Source: Planctomycetaceae bacterium
Lineage (GTDB): Bacteria; Planctomycetota; Planctomycetia; Pirellulales; UBA1268
Length of the DNA stretch: 22,182 bases
Direction: 5' to 3'
NCBI GenBank assembly: GCA_005789975.1
Contig: SXWC01000041.1
Coordinates: 1-22,182 of the forward strand
Shown piece after piece: positions 7,667 to 14,990 of the stretch. The notes beneath the pieces were generated by a model. That model saw nothing but the letters and a program-made list of their open reading frames with translations. It had not been told where the DNA came from and searched no databases. Within the stretch, counting starts at the first letter, position 1. Each line of letters opens with the position of its first letter. The translations under genes and the position numbers were made by a program.

Positions 7667-8554
7667 TCAGCCGGCGCCGCGTCGCGGCGGCAACTGGCGA
7701 TTGTCGATGAGCCGCGTGCCGCCCAAACGGCCCGCGACGAGGGCCACGGCGGCCGCGGCGGTGCCGGCGAGCGGCTCGAGCGACTCGCCATCGACGACGG
7801 CGACGTAATCCACGGCCACACCCCGCGATTCGAGATGATCGCGCATGCCGCGTTCGATCAGGGCGGGCTCATCGCCGGCGGCCCACAACCGCTCGGCGAG
7901 CGCGAGGCTCTCGGCCAGTGCGGTCGCCCGGCGCCGGTCGGCGGCCGTGAGATACGCGTTGCGGGAACTCATCGCCAGGCCGTCGGGCTCGCGGACGGTG
8001 GGGCAGACCGCGACCTCGATCGGGAGGCCGAGATCGCGGACCATCCGCTTCACCACCAGCGTCTGCTGCCAGTCCTTCGCCCCGAAGTAGGCGACGTCGG
8101 CCGGCACGGCGAGGAACAGCCGGCAGACGACCGTGGCCACGCCGGAGAAGTGCCCCGGCCGAATCTCGCCCTCGAACCGCCGCGCGGGTCCGTCAACCGT
8201 GATCCGTGTGGCGAAGTCGGGCGGATAGACGGCGTCGGCCCGGGGCGCGAAGATCCAGCGGACACGGCGATCCCGGAGCGCCACCCTGTCGGCGTCGAGC
8301 GTCCGCGGGTAGCGGGCGTAGTCTTCGTGCGGAGCAAACTGCGTGGGATTCACGAAGATCGACACGGCCACATCGTCGCATTCCGCCGCGGCCCGATCGA
8401 CGAGGCTCACGTGCCCGGCGTGCAGCGCGCCCATCGTCGGCACGAACCCGACCCGCCTTCCCGCGGCTCGGGACACGAGCACGTCGGCACGCATCTCCGC
8501 CGGATCCGAGATCACGCGGACGGTCTCGGGCCGCTCCCCGGTCGTGCCGGCCAT
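7667..8554 (-). CDS. panC: Pantoate--beta-alanine ligase
   Basis: Pantothenate synthetase joins pantoate and beta-alanine with ATP through a pantoyl-adenylate, the last step of vitamin B5 synthesis in the cytoplasm. The nucleotidyltransferase motif is PTMGALHAGH (His45 and His48). FVNPTQF, GHFSGVATVV, YFGAKDWQQ and the KMSKS-equivalent SSRNAYLT follow in family order. I chose the ATG at 8554 because it overlaps the folK stop by one base (TGATG) and gives the usual length of 295 residues; an upstream in-frame extension to 8668 is unlikely. The gene sits between folK and lgt in one probable operon. E. coli FGEKD is FGAKD here, a mild change. Confidence 0.95.
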   Translation of the reverse strand: MAGTTGERPETVRVISDPAEMRADVLVSRAAGRRVGFVPTMGALHAGHVSLVDRAAAECDDVAVSIFVNPTQFAPHEDYARYPRTLDADRVALRDRRVRWIFAPRADAVYPPDFATRITVDGPARRFEGEIRPGHFSGVATVVCRLFLAVPADVAYFGAKDWQQTLVVKRMVRDLGLPIEVAVCPTVREPDGLAMSSRNAYLTAADRRRATALAESLALAERLWAAGDEPALIERGMRDHLESRGVAVDYVAVVDGESLEPLAGTAAAAVALVAGRLGGTRLIDNRQLPPRRGAG

Positions 8555-9666
8555 CAGAGCATCGCCTCGACGGCCGCGGTCGCCTCGGCGACCGCCTGGC
8601 CGAGGTCGCCCGCATCGATCGTGATCACGGCCTTCGGGGAGCGGGGGCCACGGTCGCCGGGGCGGCACAGGCGGCGGGCGAGCCGGTCTTGAAACCTCAC
8701 CAGCGCGGCCGCGCGGTCGGCTTCCGACACCGTCGCCACGCGCGTGGCCAGATCACCGAACACGTTGGTGTGGGCATCGGCACGGCGGCCGCGAAACGCG
8801 ATCCGCTCCGCGAGCGCGGCCTCATCGGCCCTGAGCATGATCGCGACCTGCGGCGTGACGATGCCGGCGGCGAGTCGGATGAAGTCGGCTTCAAAACCCG
8901 CGAGTTCGGCAGCCGCGAGGTCGTCGGTCGCCGCGAGGACGAGTTCGTCGATCCAATAATCGGCGATGACGGGATGCGGGTCGTCATCCCAGCCGTCGCG
9001 AACCAGCGGCTCGGCCCACTCGGCAAGCGTCCGTCTCCAGCGGGCGGCGGCCGCCGCCGCCGGCAGTCCGGCCTCGTCCCGGGCCGGGAGCGGCAGCGGC
9101 GAGGGGGCATGGATCACGCGGCCCATCACCGCGTCGGCCACCGCGGCGGCGATCTCCGGTGCGCCGCTGCCCGGCACGCCCACGACGGCGATCAGAGGAT
9201 GCGTGGCCGAGATGTTGTCGAGCAGCTCGCCGACGGTGCAGCCCGCCGGCGGGTAGGTGAACTCCGCGGCGATTTCGGCGGAGGGTTCGAGCACGAACCG
9301 CCGCGTCGCCATCCGTGGATGCGGCACGGTGAGCTCGGCCGACTCCAGCATGAGGTCTCCGTAGAGCAACAGATCGAGGTCGATCGTCCGCTCGCCCCAG
9401 CGGTCGTGCCGGTCGCGATGGAGCGTGTTCTCCACGGCGGCGAGCATTTCGAGCACCGCGTGGGGCGAGAGCTCGGTCTCGATCAGGCAGGCCCCGTTGA
9501 GAAACGCCGCCTGCCCCGGCGGCCCGCCGACGGGAGCGGTCTCGCGGTAGCGGCTGGCTGCCAGAAACGTCACGCCGGGCATGAAGCGGAGCAGCTCCAC
9601 GGCCCGGTCAAGCTGTTCGCGGCGCTTTCCAAGATTGGAGCCGCATCCGATCAGGCATCGTGCCAT
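8554..9666 (-). CDS. folK: HPPK (FolK) fused to kinase-like domain
   Basis: A 370-residue protein. Residues 1 to about 155 are 6-hydroxymethyl-7,8-dihydropterin pyrophosphokinase of folate synthesis: GCGSNLGKRREQL, ETAPVGGPPGQAAFLNG and RWGERTIDLDLLLYGD with the magnesium-binding Asp96 and Asp98, then VPHPRM. Residues about 158-370 resemble a deoxynucleoside-kinase-type P-loop domain, including IAVVGVPGSGAPE where a lysine and Ser/Thr would normally follow GxxGxG. A later RADEAALAERIAFRGRR resembles the arginine-rich lid. Fusions of HPPK to such kinases are known in Bacteroidetes and related groups. Loss of the P-loop lysine suggests this second domain does not phosphorylate in the usual way. 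The ATG at 9666 begins the operon with panC and lgt. Confidence 0.88.
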   Translation of the reverse strand: MARCLIGCGSNLGKRREQLDRAVELLRFMPGVTFLAASRYRETAPVGGPPGQAAFLNGACLIETELSPHAVLEMLAAVENTLHRDRHDRWGERTIDLDLLLYGDLMLESAELTVPHPRMATRRFVLEPSAEIAAEFTYPPAGCTVGELLDNISATHPLIAVVGVPGSGAPEIAAAVADAVMGRVIHAPSPLPLPARDEAGLPAAAAAARWRRTLAEWAEPLVRDGWDDDPHPVIADYWIDELVLAATDDLAAAELAGFEADFIRLAAGIVTPQVAIMLRADEAALAERIAFRGRRADAHTNVFGDLATRVATVSEADRAAALVRFQDRLARRLCRPGDRGPRSPKAVITIDAGDLGQAVAEATAAVEAML

Positions 9667-9697
9667 GGCGTTTCCCGTGATCTTCCCGAGTCACCGG

Positions 9698-9703
9698 ATT
9701 CTA
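9698..9703 (-). promoter_or_regulatory. Possible -10 element of folK
   Basis: TAGAAT on the minus strand lies about 30 bases before the folK ATG. A weak TTGCCT is 19 bases upstream. The same hexamer sits about 50 bases before metF. One mismatch from TATAAT; the -35 is poor. Confidence 0.35.
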
Positions 9704-9729
9704 ACGCCCTGGCACCTCCCACAGGCAAA

Positions 9730-9766
9730 CCCCGGCGGAAGAGGCTCGAGAGCAGCTCCGCCGGGG
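9730..9766. repeat. Perfect 10-bp inverted repeat upstream of folK
   Basis: CCCCGGCGGA (9730-9739) and TCCGCCGGGG (9757-9766) pair exactly around a 17-base loop that itself contains GCTC-GA-GAGC. It lies just upstream of the possible folK -10. On the minus strand the stem is followed by TTTG, so it could end a transcript entering from the intergenic region, or be a protein-binding dyad. Confidence 0.5.
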
Positions 9767-10121
9767 ACAAGCAGCCGAAGAAAACGGGGGGGACATCCAG
9801 GCCACGACCAAGGTCGTCGACTGTCGATCCCTCAAGTCGTCGCCCCCCAAATCCTCAAATGCTCGCGATGTTCGTCGCCAGCCCGCAGTGACGTGCTGAT
9901 CACGTCCGCGTGCACGGCGATGGCGTGATTCTGTGGCACACGGGCATCTTGTCAAGGACATGCGCGGCGACCACGCCCGCCTGCATCCCAAGACCCTGAA
10001 AACCGACGATTGACAGGCCAAAAAAATTTCATGGCGGCAAGGCAGGCATTGCCGGCGCGACGCGGAGTATGGTGTGCTGGTCGAGTCATTCATCGGGAGT
10101 CAGGGCAGGAAACGGGGCACG

Positions 10122-10967
10122 ATGGGATTTTTCGGCACGTCACCCGCCGCAGCAGACGACTCCGACGATGAGTCGCCGCCCGAAGACCTCGCGCGATCCC
10201 TGCACGAAGCCGCCGGCGGTGCCGGTGCGGACACCTCGGGCGGGGACGATTCCGCCGCCGCACCAGCCTTCTCCGCCGCCGGCGAGGGCTACTGGAGCCT
10301 GTCGCGAACGCCGCTGACGAGCCTCGTCTTCGCGTTGCCGCTCGTGCTGGCCTACGAAGGAGGCGTGTTGTTTCTGGGCCGCGGAACGCCCCGCAACGGG
10401 GCCGACGTGTGGCTCCGGCAGTCGCTCGATGCCCTCGGCTTCGGCTCGTATTTCCTGCTGCCGGTGCTCACGGTGGTGGGCCTGCTCGCCTGGCACCACG
10501 TCGAGCACGACCGCTGGCGGTTCAGCCCCGTCGTGCTCCTCGGCATGGCGGTGGAAAGCGTGGCCTGGGCCGCCGCCCTGATCGGCCTGGCGCGGCTGCA
10601 GGACCGCTTCTGGCCGCTGGCGGCCGGGGTCGGCGAAGAGGGCGTGTTCGTGCGGCTGGTGGCGTTTTGTGGCGCCGGTCTCTACGAGGAGGTGCTGTTT
10701 CGACTGCTGCTCCTGCCGGCGCTCGCGTGGGCCTTCGAGCGAATCGGATTTTCCGGGGTCGCGGCCGCCTGCTGGGGGCTCGTCGGATCGAGTCTGCTCT
10801 TCAGCCTCGCCCACTATGTCGGTCCGCTGGGCGACGCGTTCGGCCTGTACAGCTTCACCTTCCGATTTCTGGCCGGGCTGTTCTTCGCCCTGCTCTTCAC
10901 AACGCGGGGATTCGGCATCGCCGCCGGCACGCATGCGATCTACGACATCCTCGTGGGATTGCTGTAG
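10122..10967 (+). CDS. CPBP-family intramembrane glutamic protease
   Basis: A 281-residue multi-pass membrane protein of the CPBP (CAAX prenyl protease/Abi) family. The first 55 residues are a low-complexity, acidic and alanine-rich cytoplasmic tail, followed by membrane helices from about 64. The catalytic motif is YEEVLFRLLLLPALAW (Glu189, Glu190, Arg194). The second motif is SLLFSLAHYVG (His231), and AGTHAIYD (His271) completes the site. Family members cleave membrane-embedded peptides or act in bacteriocin immunity; the substrate here is unknown. I chose ATG 10122, with AGGAAACGGGG upstream, over the ATG at 10074. Repeat copy A begins 2 bases after its TAG stop. The family call is firm. 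Confidence 0.9.
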   Translation: MGFFGTSPAAADDSDDESPPEDLARSLHEAAGGAGADTSGGDDSAAAPAFSAAGEGYWSLSRTPLTSLVFALPLVLAYEGGVLFLGRGTPRNGADVWLRQSLDALGFGSYFLLPVLTVVGLLAWHHVEHDRWRFSPVVLLGMAVESVAWAAALIGLARLQDRFWPLAAGVGEEGVFVRLVAFCGAGLYEEVLFRLLLLPALAWAFERIGFSGVAAACWGLVGSSLLFSLAHYVGPLGDAFGLYSFTFRFLAGLFFALLFTTRGFGIAAGTHAIYDILVGLL

Positions 10968-10969
10968 TT

Positions 10970-11099
10970 GTCCGTGGGCAAAGTCAGCCACGACCTTTGT
11001 CCGCTGGATCGACCGGTGGAGACGCCGCGGGTTCCTCTGGTCGACGGCCCCCGCATCCTGCTCGGGCAGACTCGTTTCGCCGCCTGCCAACGTCGGATG
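10970..11099 (+). repeat. Structured dispersed repeat, copy A
   Basis: About 130 bp, alignable without gaps to 13266-13395 with about 98 identical positions by hand count. Candidate stems: CAAAG (10979-10983) with CTTTG (10995-10999); CGGTG-GAGA-CGCCG (11014-11027), a 5-bp stem with a GNRA loop and one G.U pair; and GGCAG (11065-11069) with CTGCC (11084-11088). CTGC-TCGG-GCAG (11058-11069) is an alternative to the last. The element starts right after the CPBP stop and ends about 50 bases before a TATAAT. It could be a small RNA, a 3' UTR structure or a mobile short repeat. In the first 55 bases most differences from copy B fall in one codon phase, so a short coding origin is also possible. 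Confidence 0.65.
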
Positions 11100-11150
11100 G
11101 CTGAAAAGGCCGGGTCGCGATTCGGCGTGGTTGCCGCTGCGGTGAGTTCG

Positions 11151-11156
11151 TATAAT
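11151..11156 (+). promoter_or_regulatory. TATAAT -10 element of DUF2617 gene
   Basis: A perfect TATAAT about 80 bases before the GTG start, unusual in this GC-rich context. The nearest -35-like TTGCCG is 14 bases upstream, shorter than ideal. It would separate the DUF2617 transcript from the protease gene and repeat copy A. Confidence 0.45.
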
Positions 11157-11236
11157 CGTCGGCTGTCGAGGCGGGTGATGAGATCGGGCCGCATGACGGG
11201 TCGTGCGGCGTGTCACTGGCCAGGAGACATGACGTC

Positions 11237-11776
11237 GTGATTTCGCTTCGCCCCAAGGTCGCCGAGTTGGTCTTCCAACTCTACGGCCGAGCGCTCCACC
11301 CCGAACTCTTCGAGATCCGCGCCCAGCGGTCGATCGAACGTGGCACATATTCGGCGAGCGTGGCGATCACCACCGCCGGCCATCTCGTCACCTGGCGGAA
11401 GGACGGCCTGACGCTCACCGAGGTGGCCACCAGCATGGCCCAGCCCCTGCCGCAGAAGCGTCGGCTCCTGTCGCATCGCATCGCCGGCGAGCGGAGCGAC
11501 CGGATGGAGTGCCGCGGGGGGGCCTGCTACCAGACCTCCTTTCAGCTCGAAACGGTGCAGCCCGAGGTGTTTTGGGGGTTCCAGCAGGAACTCGTCGAGG
11601 CGGGGGCGAAGCGCGGCCTCCTCCATCGATTCGAGTCGCACGGCCGGGTGGCCCTCGGAGCCCTGAGCTGGATCGACGTCGAGACGCGGCCCCGGAGCCT
11701 GATCGTGCAGGCGTTCCACACGTTTCCCGACGACATGGCGATCGTGAAGAGCCAGTCCGTGTTCGACACCCCCTGA
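11237..11776 (+). CDS. DUF2617 family protein
   Basis: A 179-residue soluble protein of the uncharacterised DUF2617 family, recognised from the N-terminal SLRPKVAELVFQLYGRALHPE, from RGGACYQTSFQLE in the middle, and from VQAFHTFPDDMAIVKSQS at the end. No signal peptide or membrane segment is seen, and no catalytic site is known for the family. I chose GTG at 11237 with AGGAG 10 bases upstream. A GTG at 11210 would add 9 residues. A three-codon ATG ACG TCG TGA frame overlaps the start in GTGA fashion, though its spacing from AGGAG is too short. The gene is followed by a receiver protein after 70 bases. Confidence 0.85.
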   Translation: MISLRPKVAELVFQLYGRALHPELFEIRAQRSIERGTYSASVAITTAGHLVTWRKDGLTLTEVATSMAQPLPQKRRLLSHRIAGERSDRMECRGGACYQTSFQLETVQPEVFWGFQQELVEAGAKRGLLHRFESHGRVALGALSWIDVETRPRSLIVQAFHTFPDDMAIVKSQSVFDTP

Positions 11777-11809
11777 CCCTCCGCCACCCACCGACCCCCG
11801 CCGCTCCCT

Positions 11810-11822
11810 GGGCGCTTCGCCC
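11810..11822 (+). terminator. Short hairpin after DUF2617 gene
   Basis: GGGCG-CTT-CGCCC forms a compact 5-bp stem in a C-rich gap of 70 bases and is followed by TTCC. No T tract longer than two, so it is a weak terminator candidate. Confidence 0.3.
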
Positions 11823-11846
11823 TTCCCCTCACCTCACCGGTTCCCG

Positions 11847-12326
11847 ATGCCCAAGTCCAAGGCCGCCCCCTCCGAAGCCCGCAAGCCCCGCGTGCTGATC
11901 GCCGACGACAACGAGCCCAATCGTGAGCTGCTCGAGGTCTATCTGTCCGATCTCGACTGCGAGATGGCCTCCGCCGTGGACGGTGCCGACACGCTCGAGA
12001 AGGTGGCGGCTTTCCGGCCCGACGTGCTCCTGCTCGACGTGATGATGCCGAGGCTGTCCGGCTTCGAGGTCTGCCAGCGGCTGAAGTCGGATCCCGCCAC
12101 GAGCCCGATCATGATCCTGATGGTCACGGCGCTCGGTGAGCTCGGCGACATCGAACGGGCGGTCGAGGCGGGCACCGACGATTTTCTGTCGAAGCCGGTC
12201 AACCGCGTGGAGCTGGTCAAGCGTGTTGAAAACATGCTCAAGCTGCGGCACGTGACCGACGAGCTGGAGCGGCTGCGGAGCTACATCCGCACGATGGACG
12301 ACGATCAGCCGCCACGGCGATCGTGA
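11847..12326 (+). CDS. Stand-alone response regulator receiver protein
   Basis: A 159-residue CheY-like receiver without an output domain. VLIADDNEPNRELL supplies the acidic pair Asp20 and Asp21, LLLDVMMPRLSG the phospho-acceptor Asp64, MVTA the switch Thr94 and SKPVN the conserved Lys116. A helical tail follows (ELERLRSYIRTMDDD). It would relay a phosphate from an unlinked histidine kinase to a partner protein, since no kinase is encoded in this window. No Shine-Dalgarno site is visible before ATG 11847. Its last 22 bases overlap the end of metF on the other strand, so the two transcripts converge. Confidence 0.92.
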   Translation: MPKSKAAPSEARKPRVLIADDNEPNRELLEVYLSDLDCEMASAVDGADTLEKVAAFRPDVLLLDVMMPRLSGFEVCQRLKSDPATSPIMILMVTALGELGDIERAVEAGTDDFLSKPVNRVELVKRVENMLKLRHVTDELERLRSYIRTMDDDQPPRRS

Positions 12327-13207
12327 CCGCCGCCGGCCCGTTCGAGGCCGACGTGATCGAGCACGCGGACGGTGGCGGGTGACTTGTTGAGCACGTAGAA
12401 GTGGACGCCCGGCACGCCCCCGGCGATGAGTTCCTCCACCTGCCGTGCCGCAAACGTCACGCCCGCCTCGAACTGCGCCTCTTCGTCGTCGCCGGCGGCC
12501 TCGAAGGGCCGCGTGAACGACTCGGGCAGCCGGGCCTTGCAGAGGCTGGCGATGCGACGGACCTGCGCGTAGTTGGTGACCGGCATCACCCCGGGAACGA
12601 TCGGCGTCATGATCCCGAGGGCGTTGCAGCGGTCACGGAAGCGGAAGAAGTCGGCGTTGTCGTAGAAGAGCTGCGTGATCACCAGGTCTCCGCCGGCGGC
12701 ACATTTCCGCTTCAGGTTCTCGAGGTCGGCTTCGGGGCTCGTGGCCTCCTGGTGGGTCTCCGGATAGCCGGCCACGAGGATCCCGAACTCCGGAAACTCC
12801 GCGCGGACCAGCGCGACCAGCTCCGAGGCGTGGTGCAGGCCCCCATCGACTGCCGCAAACGCCGTCTCGCCCTTGGGTGGATCGCCCCGCAGCGCGACGA
12901 TCGCCGCCACGCCGAGATCCCGTGCGGCGCGGAGGTAGTCGCGGAGTTCGTCGGTGGAGCTGCCCACGCAGGTCAGGTGGCTGGCGACCGGCACGTCGTG
13001 CCGCGACTTGACGCCGGCGAGTACGTCGAGCGTGGTGCCGCGGGTCGAGCCGCCGGCGCCGTAGGTGCAGGTGACGAGCGTGGGGTCGAAGTCCATGAGC
13101 TCGGCGACCGTCCGCCACATGACCGCCTCGGACTCGGCCGTCTTGGGGGGAAAGAGCTCGAAGGACAGGCCGAACCGTCCGGGGGCGTAGTCGTCCTTGA
13201 TCGACAC
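12305..13207 (-). CDS. metF: Methylenetetrahydrofolate reductase
   Basis: A 300-residue FAD enzyme that reduces 5,10-methylene-THF to 5-methyl-THF for methionine synthesis. Family motifs in order are FGLSFELFPPKT (catalytic Glu17), LVTCTYGAGGSTRGTT, ASHLTCVGSS, IVALRGDPPKG (Asp109 near the flavin), LVAGYPETH and ITQLFYDN. The length matches the short bacterial type without the eukaryotic regulatory domain. The start is GTG at 13207, with a GAGG about 11 bases upstream. TAGAAT lies about 50 bases upstream as a possible -10. Repeat copy B begins 4 bases beyond that hexamer, on the far side from the gene. Its 3' end overlaps the receiver gene by 22 bases. Confidence 0.95.
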   Translation of the reverse strand: MSIKDDYAPGRFGLSFELFPPKTAESEAVMWRTVAELMDFDPTLVTCTYGAGGSTRGTTLDVLAGVKSRHDVPVASHLTCVGSSTDELRDYLRAARDLGVAAIVALRGDPPKGETAFAAVDGGLHHASELVALVRAEFPEFGILVAGYPETHQEATSPEADLENLKRKCAAGGDLVITQLFYDNADFFRFRDRCNALGIMTPIVPGVMPVTNYAQVRRIASLCKARLPESFTRPFEAAGDDEEAQFEAGVTFAARQVEELIAGGVPGVHFYVLNKSPATVRVLDHVGLERAGGGHDRRGG

Positions 13208-13256
13208 GGTGAAGCGTTGCCTCGGGGCTGAAAGACGGGGAAAGAACGCCGTCGGT

Positions 13257-13262
13257 ATTCTA
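13257..13262 (-). promoter_or_regulatory. Possible -10 element of metF
   Basis: TAGAAT on the minus strand, about 50 bases before the metF GTG and identical to the hexamer before folK. The matching -35 would fall inside repeat copy B, where no clear TTGACA-like hexamer is seen. Confidence 0.35.
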
Positions 13263-13265
13263 GCG

Positions 13266-13395
13266 GTCCGTGGACAAAGTCATCCATGAACTTTGCCCGC
13301 TTGATCGACCGGTGGAAACACCGAGGCTTTCCCCGTTCGATGATCCATGCATGCCGCTCGGGCAGGCTTGTTCCAGAGTCTGCCCACTTCGACTG
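13266..13395 (+). repeat. Structured dispersed repeat, copy B
   Basis: The partner of 10970-11099 in the same orientation. Its stems are better formed: CAAAGT (13275-13280) with ACTTTG (13290-13295); CGGTG-GAAA-CACCG (13310-13323), a perfect stem with a GAAA tetraloop; and GGGCAGGCT (13360-13368) with AGTCTGCCC (13377-13385), 9 bp with one G.U. It lies upstream of metF and points away from it, which would allow a divergent transcript. Both copies have an in-frame TAG just before the element and a GTG at the same place. However, the downstream frames diverge and no ribosome site is seen, so I favour RNA or DNA structure over protein. Confidence 0.65.
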
Positions 13396-13633
13396 TTGCC
13401 GGTTTCCGGAGGGTGGCGGAAGTGCCCGTCGCGCGGGTCGGGCCAGCGCTGCGGAACCCCTGCCGGTCGGCGCCATTTCCAAAAAACCTGCCGCCGCACG
13501 CATGCCTGCCATGCCGCGCCACGCCCTCCCGAATGACGCGGAGACGAAAGAGCAGCGGCGGGAGGATCGAGTGCCACCACGTCCCCGCCAGCCGCCGTCC
13601 GCGCCGCGCGATTCGCCGAGTGTCAGGCGAGTG
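13396..13633. other. Intergenic region between repeat B and glmU-like gene
   Basis: With repeat copy B this makes a 426-bp gene-free stretch from 13208. The remainder is GC-rich. It holds a tandem GTGTCAGGCGA direct repeat (about 13620-13641) that runs over the stop of the glmU-like gene, and one A run at 13480-13487, which is a T run on the minus strand and could end that transcript. No gene is supported. Confidence 0.45.
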
Positions 13634-14878
13634 TCAGGCGAGTGCTTCGAGCAGGCTCCGGTCGGCGTCGAGTATCTGCAGGCCGCGGCGGGCCATCATC
13701 CGTTCGAGCACCGTGGCCACCTGCGCCGGCGTCGAACGCGTGCCGGCCTCGCCGCCGATGAGCTGGTTGGTGAACGCGACGACCTGCTCCGGAACGGTGC
13801 CGCCGACCGTGGCGGCCACGCCGATCCGGGCGCCGCACGGGATCGAGGAGTTGATGCCGCTCTTCACGAAGTCGCCGATCATGGCCCCGAGAAACTGCCG
13901 GCCGGTGTGGATCGTGAGCCGGCCGCCGTCGGGCTTGAGCCCGTGCAGCCGCACCGGGCCGTAGGTCGCCTTCAGGTTGCTCGTGATCGTGCCGGCAGCG
14001 AGGTTGACCCAGCTGCCGACGTGACTGTGGCCGAGGAATCCGTCGTGCGGCTTGTTGGAGAAGGGCTCCATCACGGTCGCCTCGACCTCGCCCCCGACGC
14101 GGCACGCACGGCCGATGGCCGTGCCTGCGCGGATCCAGGTGTGCGGATTCACGCGGGCGTCAGGGCCGATCCAGAGTGGTCCGTCGAGGCAGACAAACGG
14201 TCCGATCTCCGCGCCCTCGGCGACCACGACCGGTCCCTGCCTCACGACGACCTGATCGGCGATGCGGGAAGTCTCCGTGGCGAAGAGCCCCGGCCGCACC
14301 TCGCGGAAGCCGCCCGAGTCGATTCGCAGCGCGAGGCTTCCGGCGAGGGCCCGCTCGTGTGCCGACACCACATCGTGTGGTTCAACGAGCATGTCGAGCA
14401 TGGCGTCGGCCTCGGGCAGCTCGAGCGTGTCGAGAATCCGGCAGGCGGCCGGTCCGTCGGCGGGCAGACGGTCGTGGTGCAGCGGATCGCCATCCCGATG
14501 GAGGATGGCGGCGGCGATCGCGTCGCCGCTTCGCACGACGCAGCGGCGGCCCGCATCGACGAGCGAGCGGAGGGTGGTGAGGGTGCCTTGATCGGGCACC
14601 ACGCGGGCGTTGACGGCGAGCACGATCTCGCCGTGCCGCGATGCGGTGGGCGGCAGGGTGCCGGTGTCTGCTTGTCCGCCCCAGACGGCGATCCGCCGGC
14701 TGTCGAGGGCGGCGAGATAGCTGGCAAGATGGGGTCGCACGGCACGCCGCACGGTGCCGAAGCGGCCGAGGGCCTCCACGAGCGTCAGGGTGCCGATCGT
14801 GAGATCGCAGGCGGGGCGGGCGGTGGCGAGCACGCCGAGCGTTTCGGCGGCCTTGTCCTCGAAAACGATGGTGAGCAT
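13634..14878 (-). CDS. GlmU-like sugar nucleotidyltransferase/acetyltransferase
   Basis: A 414-residue protein resembling the alternative bacterial GlmU type, expected to make UDP-N-acetylglucosamine for peptidoglycan or glycans. The N-terminus MLTIVFEDKAAETLGVLATA matches how these proteins begin, followed by a diverged nucleotidyltransferase region. From about 235 there is a left-handed beta-helix with hexapeptide repeats (IGPFVCLDG, IGPDARVNPHTWI). The stretch SNKPHDGFLGHSHVG through AAGTITSNLKATYGPV is the acetyltransferase signature. I chose ATG 14878, with GGGAG just upstream; an in-frame extension to 14956 is unlikely. The classical GlmU uridylyl loop is not obvious, so the nucleotidyltransferase specificity is uncertain. 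Confidence 0.82.
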   Translation of the reverse strand: MLTIVFEDKAAETLGVLATARPACDLTIGTLTLVEALGRFGTVRRAVRPHLASYLAALDSRRIAVWGGQADTGTLPPTASRHGEIVLAVNARVVPDQGTLTTLRSLVDAGRRCVVRSGDAIAAAILHRDGDPLHHDRLPADGPAACRILDTLELPEADAMLDMLVEPHDVVSAHERALAGSLALRIDSGGFREVRPGLFATETSRIADQVVVRQGPVVVAEGAEIGPFVCLDGPLWIGPDARVNPHTWIRAGTAIGRACRVGGEVEATVMEPFSNKPHDGFLGHSHVGSWVNLAAGTITSNLKATYGPVRLHGLKPDGGRLTIHTGRQFLGAMIGDFVKSGINSSIPCGARIGVAATVGGTVPEQVVAFTNQLIGGEAGTRSTPAQVATVLERMMARRGLQILDADRSLLEALA

Positions 14879-14990
14879 GACTCCCACCGTAGCATCGCGG
14901 GGCGGGCCGCGGGAAATGACAGCCGCGGCCGCGTCGGCTGGAAAAGCCCGGTCCAAAGCCGTAGGCTCGCGTTTGGCGGTGGCCTGACGA

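Larger units (their letters stand above)
9667..10121. other. 455-bp divergent intergenic region, no gene
   Basis: This separates folK (-) from the CPBP protease gene (+). It contains the folK promoter candidate and the 10-bp inverted repeat described separately. At 10010-10015 there is TTGACA followed by an A-rich run (10019-10026), and at 10035-10054 a CGGCAA/TTGCCG hairpin. No good -10 is placed for the TTGACA. A 37-codon plus-strand open frame ends in TGA at 10011-10013 but has no convincing start. I see no RNA gene with confidence. Confidence 0.5.

Noticed and set aside
9900..10013. A 37-codon plus-strand frame ending in KDMRGDHARLHPKTLKTDD
   Set aside because: It looks protein-like in composition and could be a gene remnant, but it has no start, no ribosome site and no homologue I can name.
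11229..11240. A three-codon upstream frame ATG ACG TCG TGA overlapping the DUF2617 start
   Set aside because: The AGGAG is only 2 bases from this ATG, too close for initiation; probably chance.
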